NCBI RefSeq assembly: GCF_905220415.1
Contig: NC_059537.1
Coordinates: forward strand, 5,245,622 to 5,309,621
Length of the DNA stretch: 64,000 bases
Origin: Colias croceus
Lineage: Eukaryota; Arthropoda; Insecta; Lepidoptera; Pieridae
Reading direction: 5' to 3'
The position numbers and the translations under genes were made by a program. Shown here piece after piece: positions 32,601-43,413 of the stretch (within the stretch, counting starts at the first letter, position 1; each line of letters starts with the position of its first letter). The notes beneath the pieces are model-generated. The model saw only the letters and a program-made list of their open reading frames with translations. It was not told where the DNA came from and made no database searches.

Positions 32601-35600
32601 AATTGTTTATTTCTTAGGAATATTGACCATTCGTTGCAAATCGAAAATGAGACGCGTACGGTTTTTTTTTGACAAAGATCCTAAAATATCAGTTGGATTC
32701 CCATTCATTCATCCCATCCATAGTGCCAGAACAAGGGTATTGATAACCTAGTCTAGGTTATCAATACTCTTGTTCTGGCCTTCCAGTCCAGATTCATGAG
32801 GGAATTATAATTCTACATTTTAGATGCCTGTGGAAAGAATTTATATTCACCTTCGATCTTTGAAATTCGATCTTCTAAAAATTGCCATTTATATTTTGGT
32901 TCCTGTCTTATCGACACGAATATCATTACCAAATTTAATCCCATTTTTAGGGCTTGCACTTTAGAGGAAATTAACTATGACGATGCGATAGCATGACACA
33001 CTATGATCGAAAGAGGGTACTTTAATGTGTTTATATTCGTACGGAAAGCTACTAAGATCAATAAAGCAGGACTCTCGTACAAGGCCCATAAAAACAATCT
33101 GCAATATTGTCCTAATCTCCTGTAGGTGATTCTTTAATTTTCCCACACAACGTGACCTAATTTGCGTAGGAACATGTCATAATCCCACTAGGTAGTTCAT
33201 GTATTTTATTTGTTTTATTATGATTGTTACACTTTCAAACATATTTTTGATGGGTATTATTTCTAAACAAACTTAAGTATACTCCAGTCTTTGTAGAACG
33301 TGGTTAATTGTAAATTCCCATTCACTTATTTCATTGGAGCTATAAAAATGACTAGGTATACAAAATGAACTAAAAGAACTAATTATGTTAGTTAAGTACA
33401 GTTTTGTTTTAAAAAAAGTAGAGCATGAAATAATGGCCAAATACCCATCTTGAAATTTTGAGTCACGTAACCAAAATATTTCCTACGAAAATATTTATAT
33501 TATATGAATTTTAATTTTATAATTATAAACTTTCGCTCTCTAAACATTAAATTATACATTTACACAGCTGATTAACCAAATATCGATAAATTATTCGTTG
33601 AATTAAAAGGTGATTGTTCGCGTTAATATACCTATATGTTAGAAGATAATAATCACTGTATATTCTGAGGAGTTTTTTTTATTATTAGTATTTCGTCAAA
33701 ATCAGAACAAATCAGTTTGTCACCGGTTATCAAAAATCGGCACGGTCTCTTTTGAAACTCATTTCTGTCATTTATAAGGTCCAATTACACTATACAGTAT
33801 CACAGCAGTATGCAGTCTTTAAATCATTTCACTTATTAGTTCAGTAATGTTCCATACATTCGCTATCTAGGACTTTATATAAAACTATTTGAAATAATAA
33901 AAGAGTTAGCTTCGTATTTGAAAACATTCATTTTAAAGCGTATTTAACTTTTCCGTATATCGCATAAATTGAATTCACATACCAAGAGTTGCGGGTAAGT
34001 TGCGACATATCCTTAAATATTTTCAAATACACTTAACCAGTTATAGCTGAGTGTATATGTTTTGCTTTATAACCAATTGGATTACCAAGGGCTACAATTT
34101 ATTGGTACATACATTTAGTATCAAACCTCGTTGATTTCCATTTTCGTCCTCTTTTTTAAAGTTGTAGTGATGTAATTTTTGAGTCATATAGTTAGGCAAA
34201 AGTTATAATTATAAATAATCATCTAAATTAGTGATTATTTTTGTGCTATAAAAAACAGGTTGGCAATTCCTACAATGTATGTGCCTTAGCCAATTATGGC
34301 ATCTTAGTTTTTATGAATCTTTCATGATCATTTTCGTTTCCGCTAAAATTATTACTTAAAAGTAATATCAGTTACACAGGACAATTATTTCAATTAAAAA
34401 TTCAATCAAGCAACGTTCCCAAAACATCGAAAGGTTCTGATTTCATTGCATACCTACCTTCATTCCTATACTTTTAATCAGGTAAAAGCTCTCCAAGAGG
34501 AGAACATGACGCTACTAAGCGAAGTGAGTCGCTTAGCTGCGGCTCGAGCAGCAGATATCGAGAACAAGGAAGGTGGTGACTTGGACGATGGGGGTACATC
34601 CCTAGGGCCGGCACATGCGGGTACTTTGCGATATAGCAATATGCGAGCTCAGTTAGATGCGTTGAAAGATGAACTGGATAAAGTAGAGTTGCAAAGGGAC
34701 GATCAAAGAGCAAGGTCCGATGCTTTGGAGCGAGAGGTGGCCATCTTGAAGCTGAAGAATGAAGAGTTACAGGTGTGTAAATTTGATTACATTGCTTATT
34801 ATTATTTCGATAACATACCGAAATAGGAAGTTTGCTATCGTAAAACATCATTTTTATTTGTTTTTCACTGCTTGTTAGAAATTAACTAACCGTTTTAAGA
34901 ACTTGAAGGTTTGCTGAGATACCTGATTGATTGAACACATTTTAACAATTGTATAAAGTAAATTAAAATTAACTGCATGCAATAATTAAACGATTTAACC
35001 TTGCATTACATTTAACGTTTTGTATAAAATTATTAATATTTTGCGTATTTCAGATGGCAGCGTCCGAAAACGTAGCGTTAAAAGATGAAGTAGACGCTTT
35101 AAGAGAAACAGCTGCGAAGGCGGCGGCTCTAGAAGCGGCAGTTGCTTCGTACAAGAAGAGAATGGAAGAACACGTTGATTTGCGGAGACAGGTAATAAAT
35201 TGGGTTTGGTTAAGAAAAGCTCCACATTTTACTGTATTGTTTAACTTTAAGGTTATTTTTGGTTTTGAAAAATTGGGATTTACCGCAAAAAATCTATTGG
35301 GGAATCGCTTACAAAGAATGCGGGAGCAAAATAAAACATAATTTTTGGTTCAAAATTTTAAATACAAGTCACTACTTTGTTTTATGAATTTGGTTAAAAA
35401 GACATGTACAGAAAAAATGCATAATATTTCAATAATAGTCGTCTGGAAAGTAAAATTTGTTCTATGTGCATATATGAAAGAAAATGCCAAGAATTGTTTA
35501 CAATTAGAGATGGTTCAGTGACTCCGTTGATACGTTTGATTTGAAATTGTAATGATGTGATGAAACTTGATTCTTCAAGAGACAACATCATTATTTTACT

Positions 35601-38600
35601 TGACATTTGTTATGAAAATTGAACTCAAATAAGGAAATAAGAACGGTTGACCTTAATGATCCAACATTTGGCAATCGGCGCGTGAAATGTTATGAGCAAA
35701 TTTGGTTTTATGGTTTCAAAGATTTCTCAAATTGTACGTGACAAATTAGATGATTGTGTGTAATCTTAAAAAGTGTAGTGAGAAAAAATTCTCATGGACT
35801 ATTTGTTGACTTATTTACATTTTCTTAAAGCATGAAGCCTTTGAGTTATTTTTTGCGGTCAGGGTAAAGACATGTAAGTTGAAACAAATGATAAATTCAT
35901 TTTAGATGCATGGATGTTCATTTAAACTAACTTAATAATCTATTTACCTCAAAAAACTGTAAATGTTAAGAGAGCAATCGACATACCTTTAATTTTGGTA
36001 AACGGTGTCTTGGCCAACATGTTAAAATATATAATGCACTGTTTTTTTTTAAGTTTTTTTTATTTATTATAGGTGAAGTTACTAGAGCGAGCGAACACAG
36101 AGCACGTGCAGCGCGCAATCGAACACGAACAAGCGGCCGCGCGAGCGAACGCTATTCGCGCGCAATTGGATATTTATAAGAAACAGGTAAATATTTCATA
36201 TTATAATTTGTTATGTTTGTTTATTTGTTATTATTTATTGATCTCTTTTGTATTACTCCTAATTATTGTACTTGTATTTAGTATAGATAGAGATTAATCT
36301 TAGTTAAAAATGTAATGCGTTGTTGGCATATGGCTTTATAGTAATATGAGCAATGAGCATATCTCTGATTTTATTTTTTGATTTAATGATTTTGAATTTT
36401 GATGATGATTACATTAAATTTATTAAGACAAAAATAATTATAGAGGTTTAAAAATGCCTTATTTTGTGCTTTCTATTCATTTTCATAGATTTTTTTCCGA
36501 ACAAAGTTTATAAAAAATATTTTTTCCAGGTTATCGATTTAAATGAGAAATTAGACGCGGAAGTAACAAAAGCAGACAGACTCGAAATAGACAATAAGAA
36601 ACTGAGCAGTCAAGTGGCGTCCGCACAGCGCGAGCGAGACGCACTGCTGCAAGAGCGGGACACACTCAAGGAGACTATCGATGAATTACGCTGTTCCACT
36701 ATTACTACTGGTGAGATTTTTGTTAAAAAAATCGTTATTTTTATTAAAATAATGAGTTTTTTACGAGGTGGAAAAATATTAATAATTGCAACGTTCTTTT
36801 TTTAAGCAAATTTTAAGCAGTGGATAAGCAGTTTCAGTCAGTCAGCATCATTTAGAAAATCTGGCTCTTGATTAATTTTACGTTATTTTTAGTCTGTATA
36901 GTACCTCCAAATGATCATAAATTTTTAAAGGATGTTAAACTTTAAGGATCAGTGTAAATAGATTTATTAGAATGTCAGTCTCTTGGTTGACATGTTCAGT
37001 ATTATGTATTCCAGGTGCGAGTGAAGATAACGTATCACAAGAATTAATTCCTAACGATTTGAAAGAGCGATTGATTCGGTTGGAACATGAAAATAAATTA
37101 TTGAAGCAAAACCAAGGCGCGCAAGCCGACCAGGCTTCTGTTCAGGTAACCAAAATATAACTGTTTAAATTATTGTCTTTTTTTAATAACTGGTATCAGC
37201 CATAAATTTAACTTTACCAAGGGTAGAAAATATTTAGATGATATATTTAAGTGCGCGAGCGTTGAGTATAATAATATATTAAGAGCGTAAACAACTACAA
37301 CGTGATTTCGTGTTGTTTCAAGAGAGATATCGGTATTATATTAGATGATTATTAAAAGAGAATCATGATTTTGCAAGAATTATGTCTTGGTTTAGTGCAC
37401 TATGCTTAAAATTTTGTTTTGATTGTTGTTTCACAAAAAAGTACGTCCAGGTTGTCGCGGGATAAGGAAATATGGCCTATACTTATCAAATAATAAATAA
37501 ATAAATAGTATTTCAGTGATAAAATTTATTAAGTTTAACATTTTTTTATTTGCAGGCTCTTTTAGAAGACTACGCCGCAAGGCTAGAAAAGCAGCGGGCG
37601 ATGAATCGCGAGGCGAACCAGCGGATAATGCAGCTAGAAGCCATCGAGGATAGCCAGAGGAAATGTATGTATTAAACACGTTTATCACGTAAACAATAAA
37701 TCAATTATAAATGCATTTGAAATTATTAAAGAATAAAAAATATAATATCGTTTCCAAGAATTATAACAAATGTGTGTCTGTATGCGTTAGTCCCTTACCC
37801 AAAAGGTTAAACGTCTGTCTGTCCGTCCGTCCGTTCGTCTGTCTATCAGATAGTTGAAATTTTCAGAGGTGATGTATTGCCGCTATAACGTCACATAATA
37901 ACAATGGAGGTTAAGCATCGGTCGGCGCGGTCAAAAATTGGATGGGTGACCATTTTTTCGCAGTAGCTCTTTCGCTCGTACTTGACCATTTCTTTTAATA
38001 ACTTATAATATGTACGGTTTGCAGTAGCTCTTTAGCTTCCCGACTCGCACTTGACCGGTTTTTTTGAAGTTATCCTTCTTTTGGCGCGATGGAGAAAAAA
38101 GATGAGAGTGAATTTTTACGATGCGCGCGCACACCGACACCTAAATTTAACAGCATGAAGTTAGTTCTAGGTGGTATGAAAATTGATAACCATGTTCAAG
38201 TTGTATATTCTAGTATTTTTATTCCATACGCCCAAGAAGTATAACTTCTAACGCGTGTACATATTATGTACACACACTCTTTTTTTAACTTATAATTATT
38301 TGTCCAGTGGAAGAGTTGCAAGGTGCGCTGGCCGAGGAGAAGCGTCGCGCGGGCAGGCTGCAGGAGGCGCTGGCGGCGCGCGAGGCCGAGCTGCTCGCCA
38401 CTGAGGACAAGTACAAGAAGTGCGTCGAGAAGGCCAAGGAGGTCATCAAATCGCTCGACCCCAGGACTACCGGTCAGTGATATTATCCGTTGAACTTTGT
38501 ATTAGGGGAAAATATATTATGTTATATTAGGGAGGTTTGTTTTTTTGACGTGACAACGTCTTATAATTCGATAAAGCCGGCTGCGCGCACGAAAAAACAT

Positions 38601-40225
38601 GACTCGTGCGGCGTTACCTCGCTCTGACTCATCTGAGGCGTTCCATGTAAGGCTTGAAGTGCGAGCGAGAGCGCGGAACGAGCGACAAAGAAGCACAATC
38701 GGACGTTGTCACGTTCAACTATCGACAGTAAACCGACTTTACAGACAAACAATTTTTTTTTCTAAATTAATGCATATAGATAGATTTGGTTTCCAAATGT
38801 GTGTCTGATAATTTCTGTCTTGTTACTTTTTGTAATGTCGAAATTATTTGTCACGCATTCTATATAACGACATAATTTTGAACAGAAAAAAAAATAGAAA
38901 GTGGAAAAAAAACTACTACTACACTACACACCATACTACTGCACTACATTTTCGCTTTATTAGATAGAAAAAGTTGGACACATAGCATATTTATTATCTT
39001 TATAATGTAATCTCATAGCACTAATAATAATACTTATACATTTCGCAGGTCAACAATCGCTGTCGGACATAACACTGAACTATTCCCGCGGGGCTCCCAA
39101 CACGAGTGGTACAAGTGGCACCAGCGGCACCAGCGGCACCAGCGGCACCAGCGCCGCGGCTGCAAGGGGTGATGCAACACCCGCCACACACCGGCACGAG
39201 TGAGTTATATACTGTTGTACTTTTTGACGTGACAACGTCTTATAATTCGATAGAGCCGGCTGTACGCACGAAAAAAACATGACTCATGCGGCGTTACCTC
39301 GCTCTGAGGCGTTCCATGTAAGGCTTGAAGTGCAAGCGAGAGCGTGGAACGAGCGACAAAGAAGCAAAATCGACTTTAACACGTAGTCACGTTCAACTAT
39401 CGTCAGTAAACCGACTTTACACAACAACTTTACAACCAATTTTTTCATTTGATATGTACATCGAGTATGCAAAATAAACTAGGTTATGAATGCATATCTT
39501 GATGATGTATTTTTGTACTAAATAATAATAAAAATTATAATGACTATTCGAAAGAGCTTCTAAAAGAAGTCTAATTGAATAAATAAATGTTTGAGTTTGA
39601 TGCATGTATCTAAAACCACATGTGTCCACTCGTAATGCAAAACAACGAAAAAATTTAACAGGTAATAATGGTCGAAGAAATTAAAGTAAATACTTCACAA
39701 ATTATATTAACATGAAAGATGGAGAGACTCTGAATACGTTTTATTTTGAATTAATAGTTGTTTTTTTATGTTTAATGTGTAATGAAATTGTTGAAATAAT
39801 TGTAAGTATAATGAAACACAAATTATTTTTATTTTTATAATACTTTATTACAAACTACATTGTGCGCACACGACATTACACCACAAATCACAGAGACAGG
39901 AGGAAGGCAAAGACAATTGCAGTTTACAGTGATACCATACAGACTATACAATAACCAAAATACAGATTATAACATTTGCCAATTACAACAGAAATAAACA
40001 AATGAATTATTATGATTCAGTTGGAGCGCGGGCGTCGCGGAGGACGGTCGCATGACAGCACAGGAACAGCGCCTGGTAGCAGCCGCGTGGTACCAGCTGA
40101 GTGCGAGGTGTCATCGCGAATCGGTTGAGGCGAAGTTCGCGTTACGTTCTGCGGGAAATTCGTTCCTCGCGAGGCAGAGGCGGCAACCACCGAGGCCGAG
40201 GCATTCCCCCGCGCCTGCGCACTAA
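26659..40225 (+). CDS. hook: Hook, microtubule/dynein cargo adaptor
   Basis: Fourteen exons: 26659-26746, 26976-27128, 29082-29198, 31474-31568, 32462-32587, 34482-34772, 35054-35191, 36073-36186, 36530-36710, 37015-37145, 37556-37664, 38308-38472, 39049-39199 and 40021-40225. They join in one frame to 687 residues (fly Hook is about 679). Residues 1-151 form the calponin-homology-like Hook domain (CDNLIKWLQTLNL; WRLKVSNLKKILEGV; CAVNCIKKEEYI), which binds dynein light intermediate chain in the family. Residues about 152-575 are coiled coil, ending in the conserved KYKKCVEKAKEVIKSLDPR. Then come a low-complexity GTS repeat and the C-terminal cargo region MTAQEQRLVAAAWYQLSARC...NSFLARQRR. All splice sites are GT-AG. 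Introns are full of repeats. The exon 13 donor contains an in-frame TGA. Confidence 0.96.
27150..29050 (+). other. Hook intron 2 content
   Basis: Intron 27129-29081 (1953 bp). Its main identifiable content is the 3' end of a LINE at 28053-28696; the rest is AT-rich. 'aatcacagacacaatagaaaatctattgtgtcgtgg' near 27845 is a short palindrome. Confidence 0.5.
28053..28696 (+). mobile_element. 5'-truncated LINE: ORF2 C-terminus and 3' UTR
   Basis: 28053-28220 encodes 55 residues in frame to a TAA. They include RHTHFLAKSFVATAVNLWNS then LP and SSFKNLLRRHF, the conserved C-terminal tail of jockey/CR1-type ORF2 proteins. The 3' UTR contains gttgcctggaagagatcact and 'aaggccgcc', a signature of lepidopteran non-LTR elements, and ends in (aaat)n near 28696. 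Everything upstream is missing, as in abortive reverse transcription. It lies in a Hook intron in the sense orientation. Confidence 0.8.
29199..31473 (+). other. Hook intron 3 content
   Basis: 2275 bp. It contains the inverted (GTCT)n repeat copy at 29645-29962 and a small hairpin near 30460-30505 (aatgtagtgttttaaattt and complement). The rest is AT-rich. Confidence 0.5.
29645..29962 (-). repeat. Interspersed repeat with (GTCT)n, family copy 2 (shortened)
   Basis: It starts 'actagcttccgcccgcgact', contains (cagacaga)n at 29812-29837, and ends near 'agatttattatattatgtat'. This is the reverse complement of 14261-14726 with about 150 bp of the interior missing. Confidence 0.75.
31569..32461 (+). 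other. Hook intron 4 content
   Basis: 893 bp without a recognisable gene or repeat family. Confidence 0.45.
32588..34481 (+). other. Hook intron 5 content, with a small hairpin
   Basis: 1894 bp. A near-perfect inverted repeat lies at 32725-32779 (gccagaacaagggtattgat... / ...atcaatactcttgttctggc). Otherwise the sequence is AT-rich and unassigned. Confidence 0.5.
35192..36072 (+). other. Hook intron 7 content
   Basis: 881 bp. No gene or clear repeat is visible. Confidence 0.45.
37665..38307 (+). other. Hook intron 11 content
   Basis: 643 bp. A (gtct/gtcc)n patch at 37812-37845 is followed by 'tgcagtagctctttcgctcg'-type phrases repeated near 37960 and 38023, indicating repeat-derived sequence. 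Confidence 0.45.
38541..38742 (+). repeat. 200-bp repeat, copy 1, in Hook intron 12
   Basis: It begins ttttttgacgtgacaacgtc and ends 'aaaccgactttac'. It carries an internal inverted pair (gacgtgacaacgtc near the start, gacgttgtcacgtt near the end). It is about nine-tenths identical by eye to 39221-39420 in the next intron, in direct orientation. This is a SINE/MITE-like unit of unknown class. Confidence 0.8.
39102..39150 (+). repeat. Coding minisatellite (Gly-Thr-Ser)n in Hook exon 13
   Basis: Tandem 9-bp units (ggcaccagc and variants) encode five GTS triplets after NTS, between the coiled coil and the C-terminal cargo region. The frame is kept for any unit number. Confidence 0.85.
39221..39420 (+). 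repeat. 200-bp repeat, copy 2, in Hook intron 13
   Basis: Direct copy of 38541-38742, starting only 21 bases after the exon 13 donor. It has a small internal deletion after 'cgctctga' and a diverged right inverted end. Confidence 0.8.
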
Positions 40226-40251
40226 CTTGTATACAATATGATATAGTTCAG

Positions 40252-40333
40252 TTGGAGCGTGGACGTCGCGGACGATGGACGTGTCAACGCGAATGATTAG
40301 CGTCTAGTAGCAGCCGCGTGGTAGTTGGGCACG
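40252..40333 (+). pseudogene. Degenerate tandem copy of the last Hook exon
   Basis: Starting 26 bp after the Hook stop, attcag-like acceptor sequence (gttcag) is followed by ttggagcgtggacgtcgcgg. This parallels the start of exon 14 (ttggagcgcgggcgtcgcgg), and similarity resumes at 'gtagcagccgcgtggta'. If used as an acceptor from exon 13 it would encode WSVDVADDGRVNAND and stop at 40298. It looks like a decaying duplication, but it could be an alternative terminal exon. Confidence 0.7.
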
Positions 40334-41330
40334 TGGTTGCGTTGCACTGAATTGTTATGAACTTTGACGTACTATGAAATAGTCGTAAAAACATCAGAGC
40401 GGCGTTCATTAAAAAAACACCTTATTCCCTGGCAGTAATGTTCAAAATCTATCAACAACTGAAGACTAGTTGTAATAAGCGTTTGAGTCTGGTAAAAAGA
40501 CTCACAATAGCTTAAACCATCGTAAATAAGGGTTCGAGCATTAAAAAATTCATTAAAATTAACACCTTATTTCGTGGTATTAAAGTTCAAAGTCTATTAT
40601 ATCGCTCATTAGAAAACTCTACCTAAAATACGATTAGGCAGAGTTTTGCTTCGGACAATTTTTGCGAGTTTGTGCGTCCAGTTGTTTATTATACGTCAAT
40701 ACTAGAATATCACGAATTACTACGATAGCTATGTGCGTCGAGCTGATGATTGAATAATATGTTGGGAAATGATGATGGAATTATAATATAATATGTAATT
40801 GTAATTAAATAATAAATTAATTCATAATAACACAGGGTGTCACCTATCCTTATGATTAAGGTAGACAATATAAATAAAGTGAATTTTATGGTGTCGCGTC
40901 TAATGTGTCTAATCAAAAGTTGAATTTTATTTTATCACAAACTAAAAATTAAAAATCTTTCTATCTTGCGCTCTGACTCCGCTAGACGGTGTCACTAAAT
41001 TTATTTAAATCAAACACAAAGTAGTCGACTACTAACTTAAATGAATTTTTAAATAATAAGTAATTAATAGATAATTATTAAATGCGATTACCTTGTCCAG
41101 TTTACATATTATTCTCGTAGCAAGCATAACGTTGAAATGAGTAAAATATATTATTTAAGATTGCTTTCAAATCTCTTATCTTCTTTTAATTTTTCTGTCA
41201 CTATTTCTTATCAATTTTTAAACGGTTTTTATTGTTTTACTTCTAATCGTTTCTCTTATCGTTGTTTATTTATGATTAAAAGAATAGGAATAATTAGTAA
41301 TTACCATTTCAACAATTCATTATTCCATAT
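40334..41330. other. Hook 3' flank, likely including 3' UTR
   Basis: No gene was recognised. AATAAA occurs at 40811 and further sites follow. Phrases around 40395-40470 recur in diverged form at 40545-40600, suggesting a local tandem duplication. Confidence 0.45.
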
Positions 41331-41529
41331 GGCTCCGCGCAGACAGAGAGCGTTCTGCGTTCCGCGTTCTGCGTTCTGCGTTGTGCGTTGTGCGTTCCGC
41401 GTTCTTTGTGATGCGAAGGATCTATAGCGCAGCACCGCGGTCTGACTGCGTTCTGTGTGCGCCGGCGCTATAGATCCTTCGCATCACAAAGAACGCGGAA
41501 CGCAGAACTCTCTCTGTCTGCGCGGAGCC
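41331..41529. mobile_element. Palindromic MITE with expanded heptamer tract
   Basis: Left arm 41331-41430 and right arm 41465-41529 are inverted copies: ggctccgcgcagacagagag at the end, 'aaagaacgcggaacgcagaac' inside, and ggatctatagcgc at the centre. The left arm holds an extra run of gcgttctgcgttc-type 7-mers that the right arm lacks. It is far more GC-rich than its surroundings. No ORF. Confidence 0.8.
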
Positions 41530-42267
41530 TAAGTTTTGATTACAGTAGTAATACATATTTATTTTAAACATTGAAAAGAGTTATTAATAATGTTAATAAT
41601 TTTCTAATCGCGAGCAGGTATCGCTAATTTTTGTCCAATAAAAAACGTATCGTGATCAGTGATACACCCTATTAGCGTTAAAGTTAGGTGATTTATGTTA
41701 ATATGGGACTATATGCTTTGCTTTTATATTCAGTATTCATCTTCAAACACGCCATTCATTAATTATTTAAACCATCATACGCTTTAAATGCAACTTGAAT
41801 AATTTAACTTTTTGCACACCTGTTTTAAAAGGGAGATAGTACATATGTAACAAAATATTAAAAATCTTTCTTGTCCACGCTAAATAAAGTACGGTAAATA
41901 GCATTTTAATTTACTTCTGTATGGTATATTTTTATTAAATGACTATAAATTTGATGATTAGTTATTGTAATTCAGCTAATAAGTAATATATTTTCATTAT
42001 TGCTTTTAGATCATCGTAGAAATATAAAATCAATTATAAACTCACTAAGCCATTGAAGATGATAGATGAGCTAATAGAAATCAGAAATTTTTTGAATACC
42101 TACCAATTCATAAAAATAGACTTGGGTTTTGTGTCATGTACGCATATAATAATTATTAGTTTATTGCAGTATCGGAACAAAAATATATTTAAATAACGCG
42201 ACACAAGTCACATCAAGTGTGAATATTAATATATGGTACGGGAACTACCAACGTTTTAAAAAAAGTC
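41530..42267. other. Gene-free stretch
   Basis: AT-rich and unassigned. No exon or repeat boundary was recognised. Confidence 0.4.
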
Positions 42268-43413
42268 ATTTTAGTATAGTTGGGTTTTTGATATGCTGTT
42301 TCTCTTGCTATTTCGGTTAGAGTCCGGGCTGTCTGGCTGGCCGCAGTGGTTGCGTTTATTAGTGCGCATCTTATCTGCACAGGAAGCGATATACTTAACT
42401 TTAGTAATTTTTTAACGCGTAATTTTTAATCTTTTGCCTTTAGATAGATCCATCAGACATAATTTTTTTTATTGCAAGACGTTTTATTCGTTGTTAAATG
42501 GGTGCCATACGCAATTTTTTATTTAAAATAATTAAAATGTCATCGAAGTAAGTGAAATTACATCAACATGAGTCCGCTTAAAAGATAAGTAACTAATAAA
42601 TTTATTACTTATATTATATTATCCTTTTTTAATACTTATATTAAATAACTAGATTTCCGCCCACGGCTTCGCCCGCGTTTGCAAAGGAAAACCCGCATAG
42701 TTCCCGTTCCCGTGGGATTTCCGGGATAAATTAAAATTAAAACTATCCTATGTGTTAATCCAAGTTACGCACTATATTTGTACTAAATTTCATTGTAATC
42801 GGTTCAGTAGTTTTTACGCGAAAGAGTAACAAACATCCATACATCCATACAAACTTTCGCATTTATAATATTAAGTAGGATTAGTAAACTAATATTTTTA
42901 ATAGATGCTTTCATATTTATTACACTTTTGGGTATTTATATGAATTTGATAATATGTATTTGGTTTTTATCAAGTTTACATTTAACGTTCTATTTGAGGT
43001 TCGTTGGGAAAAGGAGGCACCATGGTAGATTGTTGCAAAAAAATTGTAAATAGTAAAATGAATATTATATATAGTATAAGTAACACAGTGATTACTTATC
43101 CTTCACTGGGACTCATGTTGATGTAATTTCACTTATTTCGATGATATTTTAATTATTTTGAAATAAAAATTGCGTCTGGCACCTATTTAACAACGAAAAA
43201 AACGTCTTGCAATAAAAAATGTATGTCTGATGGATCTATCTAAAGGCAAAAGATTAAAAATTACACGTTAAAAAATGACTTTAAAATAAGGATATTTTCC
43301 TGTGCAGATAAGATGCGCACTAATAAACGCAACCACTGCGGCCAGCCAGACAGCCCGGACTATAACCGAAATAACAAGAGGAACAGCATATCAAAGAACC
43401 AACGATACTAAAA
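42268..43413. mobile_element. Non-autonomous DNA element with long terminal inverted repeats
   Basis: Left arm about 42268-42620 and right arm about 43055-43413 are inverted copies over roughly 350 bp. They share 'gatatgctgtt', gtccgggctgtctggctggc, 'tagatagatccatcagaca' and 'aagtgaaattacatcaacat'. Small indels show age. The 430-bp centre is largely filled by another repeat (42651-42888). No transposase ORF is present. Confidence 0.82.
42651..42888 (+). repeat. Short interspersed repeat nested in the long-TIR element
   Basis: It starts actagatttccgcccacggc, has 'cccgtgggatttccgggat', 'atttcattgtaatcggttca' and (catccata)n, and ends 'tttcgcatttataatattaa', the classic layout of the common lepidopteran short repeat. 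Its position between the arms suggests insertion into the element. Confidence 0.7.

Noticed and set aside
34474..34851. 125-residue minus-strand ORF
   Set aside because: Lies opposite Hook exon 6, whose coding frame is conserved and spliced; the reverse frame is open only because of codon composition.
39201..39203. TGA as the true end of Hook
   Set aside because: The TGA overlaps a perfect GTGAGT donor, and 40021-40225 continues in the right phase with the conserved Hook C-terminus. The stop is therefore kept only as a possible retained-intron isoform.
39080..39280. Minus-strand ORF with (PLV)n repeats
   Set aside because: Antisense reading of the GTS repeat in Hook exon 13.
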